Assembly: GCA_038049695.1 (NCBI GenBank)
Contig: CP142457.1
Coordinates: 28,233,001-28,297,000 of the forward strand
Reading direction: 5' to 3'
DNA length: 64,000 bases
Source: Cinnamomum chago
Lineage: Eukaryota > Streptophyta > Magnoliopsida > Laurales > Lauraceae
Shown: piece by piece, positions 33,661 through 45,767 of the stretch
How the letters are laid out: each line of letters starts with the position of its first letter
Numbering within the stretch: the stretch's first letter is position 1
Made by a program: the position numbers and the translations under genes
Notes under the pieces: model-generated
Told to the model about the DNA's origin: nothing
Database searches by the model: none
Seen by the model: the letters and a program-made list of their open reading frames with translations, nothing else

Positions 33661-36600
33661 GACCTCGGTTAGTATTAATTAAGTCGTGTTTTAGTTTTAA
33701 GCGTGATTAGTGAATCTTGGTTAAGTTGGGATTAGAATAGCTTTGTTATAGCTTTGGGGAATTTTGAGTGCCTTTATACTTAGTGGGACCCTTTGGGGGT
33801 TCCTTTTGTGACTTTGCGTTTGCTTTGGGGATTTTCTAAGATTCTTGTAATTTGTGTTTTAACCTCGTTTTTACTCATCTCGTTAATCTCTTTAACTTTT
33901 ATGTTGATCCCGTTCCCGTCCGGAACCCCGAAACCCAACTTTTCTTGCATTGAAGGCAAAACAGTCTTTTTACACTAAATTTGTATCCAAAATTTCATAT
34001 TCCTGAAACCCTTGAAATATATACTTTTTGGAAGCTAGAAATTTCGACGATCGATTTTTCCTTCTTCGTCGAACTCATCCGAGATCCCGAAAGTCATGAT
34101 TTCAGCCCCACAAGAATTTCAAGTGGTGGAGCCCATCTCATTTGCTATAAAAAAGAGACCCTTCTTCCTCTTTTCCCCTTTTCCAGCTCAAACCAAACCC
34201 CAAGCTAGGGCTTCTCTTTTCTCTTCTTTTTCTTGCTTTTCCATCACCAAATCACCACTAACTTTGCACAAATTGAGAAATAGAGGTCATCATCTCCTTC
34301 TTCACCACTAGAGCTTTCCATTGATACTATTTGTGGAGGAAACCATCCATCCCAAGACCTTCCTTGAGCTAATCTTGTATCTTTGAAGAACGCTCATGCA
34401 AGTAATCCTTCCCATCTTTTGATATTGTGTTTTCCTAGCCTATAGGAGTCCCCATTTTCATTATTGAAGCCTCTCTTTTCCCATTCATTGTTTTAACCCT
34501 TTTAGGGTTTGTTTTGGGGACTTATCTTATAGCTTTGAATCTTGGATTTGGAAGAGTGATTAGAGCTTTTTGGCTAAGCTTGGACCTAAGGCAAGTGGAT
34601 GAATTGATATCTTGAGTTTTGATTGGTTTTTATGAAATATGGATGACTTTATTATTCCTTTTTATGTTTTTCTTGAAAATAAATGCACATATGAATCTTG
34701 TTGGTTTGTTAAACTCTTAGAAAAGGTAGCATTTATAGTCTTTCATTTAATGCTTGATTGTGGTTCAATGAATGTTTGTGATTGTTGGATTTCTTCTCTT
34801 CCTTGGTGATTGAATGTGAAGAGAATGGAGGTGATTGAATGGATGTTGTAGAAGATTTGATGATGGTTTGAAGAAGGTTTTGAGCCCCTTATTTAGTGTA
34901 GAAATGAGGCTCAAAGGGGTTTGTAAAAGGATGAGAAATGGGTGAGCAAAACTGTCCTCGGAACCAGTTCTGGACAGATCGCTCGAGCGAACCCTCCCAG
35001 AACTCATTCCATAGAATGATTAGCTCGAGCGAACTGAAATCTCGCTCGAGCCAGCCTGAATTGGATGAGTTCGCTCAAGCGAACTCAACTTCGCTCGAGC
35101 GAACCCAGCCAAAAAATCATTCTAGAGAGCTCACCGCTCAAGCGAACTCCAGGTCCGCTCGAGCGATGAGTATTGTTCACCTGGGGCTATCTTGGGAGTA
35201 AAAATGAAATGTTTAAATGATTGGGTGTTAAGAACCCCAATGAAATGGAGATACGTAGAAATGATGCGTGAAGCCCGTTTGAGGAAGAAACCACTTCACA
35301 AAGATCCATTGTAGTTTTGAAATTCACCAAGGTGTATAAGGAACCAGAAATGTCCCCAAACTCAAGGAGTACCAAGTCTTTATTGATATTGACATATATG
35401 ATACCTATTCATCTTGAATTAGTTTTGAACCCCGGTACTTGTCCTGAGATTTCGAAAGTTCAATAGTTTTTCATTGTTCCCGAATTTTATATGCACTCCT
35501 GAAAATATTTATATTGCAATTGTAGCATTTTGCTAGCCCCGATGTGCATGCCTGAATTGAAGTGATAATTGTGCCTTTGAGCACTCCCGTCCCGCCCATT
35601 TATATATACTTGCACTTGATGTATTTTATACATGCCTTGATTCTATTATTTAACCTATGAGTCGGCACCACTAAATTTGGATGAGCTTGTCGGTTTGATC
35701 CACCGACTTGGAGATCCGCCTTTTGTCCTGCCAGCTGCAGTTTGGATCCCGCTACCCGGTTTATTACCGTGGTCTTGTCCCGATACCTCGGCTTGCTACC
35801 GTGGTTCCTAATGCCCGACTTGCTACCGTGGTCATGTCCCGTATTATTATATGTATATGTATATTTCGTTGAATCTCCTCACCTCATGTGAATGAGATCA
35901 ACGCCTTGATATGCTCTTGTCACTTCGGTGATAAAGGACTTAACTTTGTGTGGTTGCCATCTTGCTTGTTTCCCAATTCCTTGGTTGCCTTTACTTGTTT
36001 TACCTTGCATATATGTTTTAATTAAACGAATTACTTCTTCCATGAAATTTATTGTTTAAGAAGGTTTATATGTTTTCCAAGGTAAATTCAATTTATGTTC
36101 TTATTGTTATATCCTTTCACCCATTTGCCAGACCGTCATGTCTGATCCATTTATTTGGTACTCCGGTTCAAACATTGTCTATCCCGAGGCGGAGCTTGAG
36201 GAGGTGGTCGGTGAACCGCAGCGTTTAGTCGAGTGGCATGCCGATGATGTCGTCTAGACATTCTGTTGCTTGAGTTACGTCACATTTTGGGGATCGTGAT
36301 TAACCATTCTTTTGGGTTATTGTTTTGAAATGTATTGGCCTATGTTGGCCTTTATTCTTTTGGGGAGTGAAAAACTAATTGATCTTTTGTATAAACTTTA
36401 ACGTTACTTTTGGGGAAAGTACTAATGATCATTGCTCACTCTGATATTTGGCTATAGAAATATGTTATCAGTCTTGCTATTTTGGATACAAATGTGCGAA
36501 TTAGATTTGCTACACACTTCCGCACAACATCAAAAATATATTATGTTGATGTGATATCCTCACTGTGGACACCTGTGGGAAATCACGTGTACGGGTAGTA

Positions 36601-36729
36601 TTAATGACCCGTGTACGTAGAGGCCAAAATAAATACACTTATGTTATATATACTATGGCAATCCATCATTCACTCATCGTTAGTCTCGATCCCGGATTAG
36701 GCCCGTGGGCCCGGTCCAGGGTCGTGACA
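33641..36729 (+). repeat. Element A 3' LTR, intact
   Basis: 3089 bp, TGTAAGATCCCGGCCCGAG to GTCGTGACA. TATAAAAAAG at 34146; about seven CTCGAG palindromes at 34977-35168; acidic frame 36166-36257 ending EWHADDVV. It serves as the uninterrupted reference for the split 5' LTR. Confidence 0.9.
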
Positions 36730-37129
36730 TTATTGCTTAGCCTATTGAAAATCATATATAGTGAAAATCCGATGGGATGTAAGAAGTACACAAGTCAGTA
36801 GTGGATGTAGACATTGAAGTCAAACCGTTGTAAATTATTGTGTTGTGATGAATGCTTTGTGGCGATTGTTTTTATTAGCTTCCACACTTTAGTTCTATAT
36901 CATCACTTGTGAATAATTGATTTAAAGAAGTTAAAGTTTATCATAATTGGTCACTAAGTGGCGATTGTTTTTATTCGCTTCCGCACTTTAGTTTTATATC
37001 ATCACTTGTGACTAAATGATTTAAAGAAGTTAAAGTTTATCATAATTGCTCACTAAGTCTAACTCAACCCCCAACACCCCCCCCCCCCCCCCCTCCTCTT
37101 GCTGGTTCGGATCCTAGACTTTCAAATCT

Positions 37130-37466
37130 CACTGAGGACATCAATGAAGAGAAAGAGAGAGGGAGATGACGGAGTATAGTAGTAATTTTGGAGAGAGGTA
37201 ATCTATCTACCCATGGGGAGAGTGCATGCCCAAGGGGTCCTTTTCATAGGGATTTGGCTACTGGCTACCCTATTTCTTCTCCATAGATCCAGTTTTCTAG
37301 CAAAGATCTCCTTCATTTTAGTAAGTATTCTCTTGGCCACCAAGTATGCGAGTTTTCCGCAAGTTATTGTAGAGATTTTTGGAGAAAATCTTGCGTTCTT
37401 GGCTCATAAAAATTCTTTGGACATCCACTTACTACATATATCTCAAGAAAGTCTCCATGCACTGTC
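37130..37466. other. Sequence between G and the TRIM
   Basis: Non-coding as far as I can see. A 96-codon frame (37213-37503) runs into the TRIM and has no recognisable domain. Confidence 0.3.
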
Positions 37467-37471
37467 ACCTT

Positions 37472-37992
37472 TGTGTCGCCCTGGAGTTCCACAACGACTA
37501 TAGAGAGGAAAGTGAATGTAATTATATGTAGAGCTTACACCCTTACTTTGTATGAGGCCTTTTTGTGGGTTGAGGCCCACCAGAAATAAAACCGTGACGC
37601 CCGTGGGCCAAAGCGGACAATATCATGCATGCGTGTAGGGTGGGGCATTACAAATGGTATCAGAGCTTACTCTCAATTAGTTCGAGTGTGTGTCTCCTGT
37701 CGTGGCCTGGTGTAAGTGGGCAGTCTCCATGTGGGCCGGCCAAGAGGGCTGGAAGGCTACATGGACTGGCAGGCTACTGCAAAGGGACATGCAGCCTTAA
37801 GAGGGGTGGATTTTGATGCCCCGAAGTCCCACATCGACTATGGAGAGGAAAGTGAATGAGATTATGTGTAGAACTTGCACCCTTACTTTGCATAAGGCCT
37901 TTTGGTGGGTTGAGACCCATAAGAAATAAAATCGTGAGGCCCGTGGGCCAAAGCGGACAATATCATGCATGCGTTTAGGGTGGGGCGTTACA
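37472..37992 (+). mobile_element. TRIM (terminal-repeat retrotransposon in miniature)
   Basis: 521 bp with perfect ACCTT duplications (37467-37471, 37993-37997). Direct LTRs 37472-37652 (181 bp) and 37814-37992 (179 bp) flank a 161-bp interior. Primer-binding site TGGTATCAGAGC at 37655 and polypurine tract AAGAGGGGTGGA at 37799-37810. No coding capacity, so it depended on proteins from another element. Its right LTR ends TGGGGCGTTACA, as does the 4.1-kb LTR at 42506-42517. Confidence 0.92.
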
Positions 37993-38675
37993 ACCTTCCT
38001 TTCTTGAAAAGTTCTTCAATGACTTGCCATTTCACAAAATTCACTTGAATTTTCTCGAAATTATCCAAAACATGCAAAGAAGGTGGGAAACATGCAGAGA
38101 AGGTGGGCCCTCTTGGTCTTGGACGTCCCACATGTGTGGGTCACAAATGTGCATGTATGTGGGTTCCTCATGTTCTCAGTTATGCAATTTCTTAAGAACT
38201 CTTTCTATTCTGTGTCTTTCTTTTTTCTCCTCTAAAATGATTTCTTTTGCCTCTCATTATCTTGAAGATGGGGCTCATTTCATCAATTTCCTACAAGCAA
38301 CAAATGAGTTTTCATTTAAAATAATAATTTAAATCAAAAGTCACAAATGCATGATAGCGGGCCCATCTTGTGAGGCCCCACCCTTAGTGGGCCCTCTAGT
38401 TGCTATTTTAAATATTAATTAATACTAGTTATGTGCTAATTATTGCTAATTACTAGCTAATTATGCTAATTAGGGGTTAATCAGGGTAGTTTAGTGTTAA
38501 TCTCCTAAGTTAGTGTTAGACTAGTTAGTTGTATTAGTATTAGGGTTTTTGTGTAGTCATTTGTAAATTTTAGGGTTTGTAGTAAGTGGAGGCCCTAGCT
38601 AGTGGTTTTAGTAAATTAGAGGGGGGTTTTGCTAATTGTGCATCCTCTAGAAGATTCCAGCCCAAAGACATCATT

Positions 38676-38698
38676 AACCCTAACCCTAACCCTAATCC
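38676..38698 (+). repeat. Telomere-like CCCTAA repeats upstream of the LTR TATA box
   Basis: About three and a half CCCTAA units, roughly 50 bp before TATAAATAG. Too short for a telomere; resembles the telo-box of plant promoters. Confidence 0.6.
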
Positions 38699-39519
38699 CA
38701 TGAAACCCTAAGGGCTAGTCCCGTCATTAACCACCCATCCCTAAGCTATAAATAGGCTCTTATCCCAAGAACCCTAAAACACTATTCATTCCAATTGCCT
38801 CTCTTCTTCCTCTCCCTCAGTTCTCTCTTGCAAGCCACTGCTGTGCTGAGAAAATCCCCTTGGAGCTACTGCTGCAGCTACTACTCTTCTTTCCTCTTCA
38901 TTTCTCTCTTCTTCCCCTCTCATTTCCCCTTCCCCCCTAAGCCACTGTTACATTATTGCTTGTGCTGGGATTGTTCCATGGGAGCAGCAGCTGTTACTCC
39001 ACCTTCTTCCTTCTCATTTCCACTCTTCCAAGCTACTGCTGTCACTGTGCTGGATTTACATTAAGGAGCTGCTACTGTTGCTGTGTTTCTTCTTCTTCTT
39101 CTTCCTTCAGCTGGAATTCCGACCTTCTCTCTTCTAAGTTCTCTCTCTCTACAAAACCATCTCTCAATTACCAAAAGGCAAGTACCTATGTAGATTTCGT
39201 GGGTTGCATGTTTTCCCCTTTTGTTTCTGTTAAATTCATTGCATAGATGATTGAATTATTGCTAGAACTACCTTTGAGCTTTGTTTTATGGGTTTTAATG
39301 GCCTTGATGGATGGGTTTTACCCATTTGGATGATCAATGGCCCAAAGAAGTGATGGATTGATGGATGGTTGGGCATTGGAGTATTTTTATGGCTTTCATT
39401 GTTTCTGTGATGGATGAATGGGATGGCAAATCGATTGAGTAGAAGAAATCCAGAAACTGGTTCTCTGTTACAGGTTCCAGGAAATGGAACTGTGAGAAAC
39501 TCGTTTTGATCGGTTGATA

Positions 39520-40300
39520 CCGGGACCCAGGTGGGCCACCCGATGATCAATCTGATCCGTGGATCCGATAGAGGACCCACGGGCGACCCTATAGGTGGTG
39601 GACCCGTGCAAGGTGGGGCCCGTTTGGCCCACCATCCATGCACTCAAAGACCAGCAGGCGTTAGTGAGGGGAGAAACCCAGTTTGGGCATCAAGCGGTTG
39701 TGGGACCCACAGACTGATCTGATCACAGATCTAGTCCGTCCATCAGGACTGATTTGGTGGGGCGACCATGGGGGTGAAGTCTGATCCGGATTTGATCAGA
39801 GGTAGGGCCCTAATCCACGCGTTGGACACTAACCTATTAAACCCAAAATCGTGAGATGGTTTATTCCATTTTTGGAAATTGTGGGGCCCAGGTGGGCCAC
39901 TGATTGCAGATCAAACCCTGACATCTTGAAGAGGTGCCCTGGGCGACCTTGGGGATCAGATCCATCTTGGATGGGGCCAGTGGGGCCCACCATCCAAGCC
40001 TTTCAGTTTGATGCTGTCGTTCCAGCCCATTCCAGAAAATGGGTTCTGTGCGTGGACGATTTCCACAGAACCTGACGAGTTGGAAAAGAGAGGAGATGAA
40101 GGTGGTTTGGTGGTCCTTGGGTGCATGGGAATTAGAAAGAGAAGAGGAGTATGGGAAAGTATGGTCCGCTGAAGTTGTGGGGCCTAGGTGGGTCCCTGAT
40201 TTCAGATCAGGTCCGGACATTGGATCAGGGGATGCTTAGTGACCTTGATGGTGAGGACTGATCTAGGACTGGGCCCAGTGGGGCCCACTGATCCAATAAC
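39520..40300 (+). repeat. Three diverged direct repeats inside the 4.1-kb LTR
   Basis: Copies begin near 39527, 39883 and 40180 with 'ggg(a/g)cc(c/t)aggtggg(c/t)c', continue through 'gatcagatcc'-like text and close with 'gtggggcccac' and 'atcca'. Spacing is about 300-360 bp. Confidence 0.55.
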
Positions 40301-42522
40301 CCACTAGTTGTATTAATTAAAATAAATCATATAGTTTTAATGTATTCAATTAGCCCCATTAATTTTTATAAATTGGAAATAAAAGACCCTTTAGTCTTTA
40401 GTGAAATTAATTGAGTTTTGACCCTTAAGATTTATACTTTTGGGAATTTTATTAGATTTTAGAATTAGAATAAGCCCTTTAGTTTTAAATAAATCCAATT
40501 GGAATTTTTGGGTTTGACCTGGATTTCCTCTCAAACCTAGAGTTTAGTGTGCGGGGTCGACCGGGGACACATGATTCTTCATGAAAATGCTGAAATCCGG
40601 AAAAATCACTCTGTTGCGGGATTTCTGAGTGTGGGGTCCACCTCTAGGCCAGGGGTTTGATCCGGACACTCCAAAATTCCGGAACTTAGGCAATGCATGC
40701 CAGGTGTTCGATCCTTGGTCCCAATGTGTGGGGTTGACTTCCAGGCTAGGGGGTTAACCCGACAGACTGAGATCAAGGACCTTTTTCCAGATTTTGGTAT
40801 CTTCATCTTTGTGATCAAATGTGGGGTCCATTCACCATCCAAATAGGTTGTCCATCACTGTGCCATGCCCGAGTCAATGGTATGGCTCAACCTTGACTCG
40901 TGGGGCCCACTTAGGATGGTTTAGGGATTCGAATCATGGGTAATCAAATCCTTAAATGAAATCAAAAGTGCCTATTAACTTCTGAAGCACCAATCCTATA
41001 TTATTTGGCACTGTTGACTTCGTCTAGGGACTTAGTTAATCGATGAGGCCCTGAACACTAGTGGGGACCGTAACCTAGGGGGACTCGTCATTTCCCGTTT
41101 GATTCCGATGTTTGAGGACACTTTCTATTATTCCTCTTCATGTCATTATTTACACTCTTAGCTTATTAATTAAATGAAATTAAAGGACCTGAACCTAGGG
41201 ATACCTAGAGGAGACCCGGTGTTGTGTTCGGAGGTAATTTACCCGTGTCTGTGTCTAGGCGGGCCCTCATACGGCCTAAGTTGAGGTGTTTGGAACCGTA
41301 GGTTGGAGAGGTTGACTGTTTTGGACTATTAATCCATTTTAGATGAGTAAGGGCTGATTATCACATTGTTTCATACATTAAGGCCACGAAAGTGAGTCTG
41401 ATTGATCCTACGGTGATTGGACTTGGATTTGGACCGAATATTGGACTGAGATCCATAATGATGATGTAGACCTCATAGAGACTTGGATTAGGGCCTTGCT
41501 TATGCAAGATGAGCCTAGACAGACACAGACCCGTATTTAGATTCCCGAGTCGGCATTAACACTCACTCAGTTGATTTAAGCTCAGCCTGTTGACTGATCA
41601 TCACTGGTAGGAGCTATTTATATATTGTGTCGGATGGATGCTATCATGATGAGCTGTGTGGTTTGCTGGACGGTGTGATACCGATCCCGGATGAACCTGA
41701 TAAAGGGGTGTGATCGGTGATACTATTATTATTGATATTAGCGGGGCTGTTATCCCTTGCATTATTATATTATATATTCCCCGCCGCAACTGTTTATAGT
41801 ATGGGCTGTTTACAGTTCGGGAGGGCCGCGGCATAATATCCCGCGGTAGATACATGCTTGTGTGATGTGTGCCTCTTGATTTAGTATCTGTTAGATTATA
41901 TCCTCTCATTCACATGATTCTATTTGTTTTTGATGCTCAACTGCTTAGTTTATATTTCCTTTGATATTCATATGATCATACACTCGTCTCTACTCTTTCG
42001 ATACATGCACTCTATGTTATCTGTATATGGTGCAAGATCTGGCCCTTCATTGGTGCTTAGGCCTTGACCCAGAGATCCCGGATGACGCACTAGCACTAGT
42101 TGAGGCGCCGATCGCTGGAGAGTTCGCATGGGGCCCGGCCGACACGGATGTCGAGCCGGAGGGCGGAGATTACTTACCAGGGTTTTGAGAGCTCATCTTA
42201 TTTTTTGTTTGAGCGAAATTTTGTAGTGAGTTGGGTAGAATCCAATATGTATTAACTTTTGATTAACAACTGAACCTTTTTAATTAGACTGTAGTTTTGC
42301 TCACACTTTACTTATATATTGATACCTATTGCTTCCGCATTGTTTAATTGTTATGCTTCCGCAAGATTTAACCATTGAGTATTATGTTGGTCAAAAAGTT
42401 TTAAATTGGACCTCACTGCGGCCTACGATCTTGGAAGTTCTCGGATTTTCCGGGAAGTAACGCGCCAACTTCGGGTATTCGAACGATTATATCGGTATCC
42501 GGAATTGGGGCGTTACACATCT

Positions 42523-43323
42523 CTCATGAGATGATAGTGAAAATGCAAATCATTATGCATGATCTCTCTTGAATTAACTAATGAAAAAAATTTATTTATT
42601 TTATGAGAAAAATAATTTCGCCAAGACTTTCCAAAAATAGGATTCTAAAAATGGCAGGTTTCATGTTCTTATGTAAAAACTATGATTTTTTAGAAAATTA
42701 TGCCTGAATACACTACAATAAATCCAAAATGCATAAAAACATGATTTCACTCTAAATGAGTCAATTTTTAAATTAATAAGTCCTAAAATGTCTGAAAATA
42801 GCTATGAAATACTGCATTTTAAGGACCCATCACCTCACATCATCCTACTCAGATGTAGCTTCTACCTCACACGTTATCTGTACAATCTGTAAGGATCTGT
42901 CGGTTCAAACATCCCTCACTAAAAGTCTCCCATTTGGTCCGTGTTACACAGTGCCGAAGGGTCCCAAAATCAAGTCCACAAAGCCTAGGTTGAAGTCACC
43001 TTTCACTTGTTGCTATAGAGATATTGTTCATAGTAGCTATATGTTGGTTGACCAAATTATGAGAATTAATTTGAGTTTGGTTGCGTTTAGACACATACCC
43101 AACAAGTTGAAGGCTGGTTGGCACATTGAATCAATTCATCAAAAGGGTGAAGCGATCATGTATGAATTGAAAAGCTTATGTGGTTTATCTAACTGATGCG
43201 GTCTGTATTAATTGGTCTACAAAAACATAAACCCATCGATATTGCTGTGTTATAGGGCTATTATATGAAGTCAAAAGGAGTAGTTACCTCAAAAAAGCTT
43301 TGGATTAGCTGGAAGGTGGTTGC
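42523..43323. other. Flank between the 4.1-kb LTR and the E array
   Basis: AT-rich start continuing the sequence interrupted at 38368. A 130-codon frame at 42804-43196 has no domain I know and no gene-like context; I do not call it. Confidence 0.3.
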
Positions 43324-44385
43324 AAAGTTGTAAGGTTCGCGACCTTACTAGGTCAATTGGGCCCAATAGCAGCCGCGTTGACCCATTTATTTTATTATTA
43401 TTATAATTAATTGTATTTTAGATATTTAAGTGGGTTTAGGCTTTGAGTGAGTTTCTTTTAGTGTTAGGATAGTGTCTGCGAAGTTTCGTTTGATTTCGAG
43501 TTCGTTTGATCCTAGCAAGGGGGTATTTTGCAAATTAGGGAAAATTGAGTGTTTTCCAAAAAAACTCCTATCACTTGTGATTTTGGGTTCGTTGGAAAGG
43601 TCTCGTCGCGCTGATCATTTTTGTCTCCTGGCTCGTAGCGATCCGACGATCAAAAACCCTTCAAATGGTCCATTCTTTCACCGGACCCATTTAAAGGGCA
43701 ATTCGGTCTTTTCCTCCCTCTCTTCTTCTTAAACAGGGATTAGCCCTAATCTCATTCTGACTTCTGCAACGAAGCTACAGCAGCCCTCCTTCTCCCTCTT
43801 CATCTTCTCAAGCCCAGATCTCCCTCCGGGAGAGATTACCTCCGTGATCCGGACCGCACATCTTCTTCCTTTCGATCTCCTCTCTCCATTGATACTAGTG
43901 GGTAAGCCTTTTCCCATCATCAACTTTTCCATTCGTTTTCTCTTTTGTTTAGAATAGGTTGGATCATGATCTTTTTTATTTCTTTTCTTCTCCGTTGCGT
44001 TCTAGATTGCGTTTGGTCGGATTAGATTGTGGGTTTTGCGAGAGAGAGCTTCTCCTCAAGCTTTTTTGAATTTCTAATCGCCTTCTTGGTTGAGGCAAGT
44101 AGATATGCATTTTATATTTAATCATGTGTGTATTGTTTCTATGGATTGCAATGATATCCTTGTTAGATTACCCAAATTCCAAGCTTATTGTTGGTATTGC
44201 ATTGGGATTGACATGTTAGGTTAGATTTGTGGGTTGAATTGGATTAATTGTTAAAGTGGTACCCCTTTTGATGTTTTTAATTTGATAGAATGGATGGGAA
44301 TGATGATTGAAATGATTGGGGAGCATGGAGGCTCGTTTTCTACAGGAAAAACAAGCAAAAAAACCCATTTTCGGGCTCAGGCTAC

Positions 44386-44474
44386 AGTGCCGATCAATCG
44401 GGCCTACAAGCCGATCGATCGGACTGCAATTTGGTCTCAGTTAACTGAGACAAATATCAGTCCGATCGATCTGA
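44386..44474. promoter_or_regulatory. Cluster of CCGATCGATCGG palindromes in LTR E
   Basis: Three sites: CCGATCAATCGG, CCGATCGATCGG (perfect 12-bp palindrome) and CCGATCGATCTG. An inverted pair CTCAGTTAACTGAG lies between the second and third. Repeated at 51200-51288 and 58013-58101. Confidence 0.55.
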
Positions 44475-45767
44475 GGGCATTTTCGTAATTTCTGACAACT
44501 TCGGAAAAGGACTTAAAACGCTTATAACTTTTAATCCGTACGTCGGATTTCTACATATTATATACCGTTGAAAAGCCCTTGAGATGTAGAATCCAATTGT
44601 TCTAGTTTCATCATGGTCGGAGGTCGGGAAGGGATGTAAAAACTGAGATTATTGACCCAGCCTATATTTTATTAGAAATGAGACCAATAACTTAGGTTTG
44701 GGCCTTAGATGTTGGAAACCAAGAACCTACTATCAGTTGACCATTAATGGGGATTAAATCGTAGCACGTGGCTTGGTGTGCTTCGATTATGTGTCTAGGT
44801 ATTCGTGTATTAAACATGGGATAACCGAATGCGTATGAAATTGAATTAATGGATGCTTAACATGATTGTACACCAAGGGATTTCCTTAGAAGCATCGTTG
44901 ATCCAATTCCACACGTACTCCGTTAGAACATGTAGGATACATGGATGACACCACTTGCTTAGGTTCGGATCTTAATTCCTCCTTGACTTATTTAATCGTA
45001 TCCGTTGTTATAAATCCTTGTACACTCACTCTCGGCATAATACACCTAATTAATTATGAAACATAATCTCTTGTAGAATTAGGACTTGGACCGGACTTAG
45101 AGTGTACCTTAGTACCCCGTGTTATGTAATTGATGAACATGACTGGCTAGACTGAAGGGATTACCATGTGATTGGTTTTGTCTTGTATTGATTCGAATGA
45201 GATAATCCCTACGAACGTGTCTTGTAAATTGAGCTAGCCAGACTTGGTTGTCTTGGTCTATTCTTGTGTCAACACCACATTATTATTATTATTATTATTT
45301 GCATATCATGGCCAGCTGCAGTTTGGGGTTTGTTGATGGGCCGGTTACTTGAACATCGGGGTGGGCAGTCGGCTTTGGACGGCGTCCATGGCGTTGAATA
45401 GTTGGGAGCGGGCTGGGACCGTGCTACTATTCTCAGGACCGGGAGCTGGGATCCCCCTGGAGCCGGACTTTGGTATCAGTAGTCTGGATAGGATTGTTAC
45501 TGGTACCCCGTGAGGTGGCTTGGACATCCACGGAGTCTCCCTCTTGTGCATTGCATTACATTGGTAGTGGTGATTATTAGTATTGCTAGGATTTCTATTT
45601 ATGATTCGGATGATTATTTACTCATGCTTTATGCCTAGATTCGATTCCTTGTATTCTCTTGATTATTATGCCTGTTATTACTCTTATACTTGATGCATGT
45701 CATGATTACTTATATCTTGCTTGTCTATTGCTCAACATGTCGTTGACTCTATTCTTTTGGTGTGCAG

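Larger units (their letters stand above)
11012..36729 (+). mobile_element. Element A: degenerate Ty3/Gypsy chromovirus (Tekay/Del-like)
   Basis: Complete LTR-bounded element: starts TGAAAGACCCCGACCCGAG, ends CCAGGGTCGTGACA, with perfect TTATT duplications at 11007-11011 and 36730-36734. The 5' LTR is split into 11012-12116, about 17298-19000 and 28405-28714; the 3' LTR is 33641-36729 (3089 bp). The internal part, 28715-33640, follows gag-PR-RT-RNase H-integrase-chromodomain, the chromovirus order. Coding regions carry several in-frame stops and frameshifts, so it is not autonomous now. D and C are inserted in the 5' LTR. Assignment to Tekay/Del rests on the long LTRs and C-terminal chromodomain. 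Confidence 0.9.
5942..37124 (+). mobile_element. Element G: SIRE-like solo LTR, outermost host of the nest
   Basis: Starts TGTTAGGGATTTTTTGTATT at 5942 and ends CTAGACTTTCA at 37124, flanked by perfect AATCT duplications (5937-5941 and 37125-37129). The LTR is in three pieces, 5942-6424, 9945-11011 and 36735-37124, about 1.94 kb together and close to the 1.91 kb of related LTR H. It lacks a primer-binding site after its right end and has no internal region, so it is a solo LTR. A TATATAAAAGG box lies at 9957-9967. A long C tract (about 37075-37093) precedes the right end. Insertions F and A separate the pieces. Assignment to the Maximus/SIRE lineage rests on similarity to D, whose interior carries a Gag-like gene. 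Confidence 0.8.
38369..42517 (+). mobile_element. 4.1-kb solo LTR, Gypsy-type
   Basis: Starts TGTGAGGCCCCACCC and ends ATTGGGGCGTTACA; perfect CATCT duplications (38364-38368, 42518-42522). TATAAATAG at 38747-38755 follows a CCCTAA-rich box; a pyrimidine-rich leader and a donor-like GGCAAGTACC (near 39178) come next. No primer-binding site or internal region, so it is a solo LTR. Length and layout suggest a Tekay/Del-like chromovirus, but no coding part is present. Near the right end a short acidic frame (about 42090-42188) ends DVEPEGGDYLPGF, unlike the EWxADDV endings of the other LTRs. One GGTCGACC palindrome lies near 40557. Confidence 0.85.

Noticed and set aside
37655..37666. TGGTATCAGAGC sites as tRNA gene pieces
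   Set aside because: They follow LTR ends at 13848, 28719, 37655 and (partly) 46279, so they are primer-binding sites; no cloverleaf around them.
38676..38698. Possible telomere or chromosome end
   Set aside because: Only about three and a half CCCTAA units, not the CCCTAAA of most plants, and inside an LTR promoter.
38795..39246. Ser/Leu/Phe-rich frames after the TATA box of the 4.1-kb LTR
   Set aside because: They reflect a pyrimidine-rich leader; several overlapping frames are open and none has a domain.
42090..42188. Frame ending DVEPEGGDYLPGF as another member of the EWxADDV group
   Set aside because: Acidic and similarly placed, but it lacks the E-W-x-A-D-D-V order; only a loose W...AD.DVE likeness.
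42804..43196. 130-codon frame that could be a host gene fragment
   Set aside because: No recognisable domain, no splice or codon-use support, and it lies between two retroelements.
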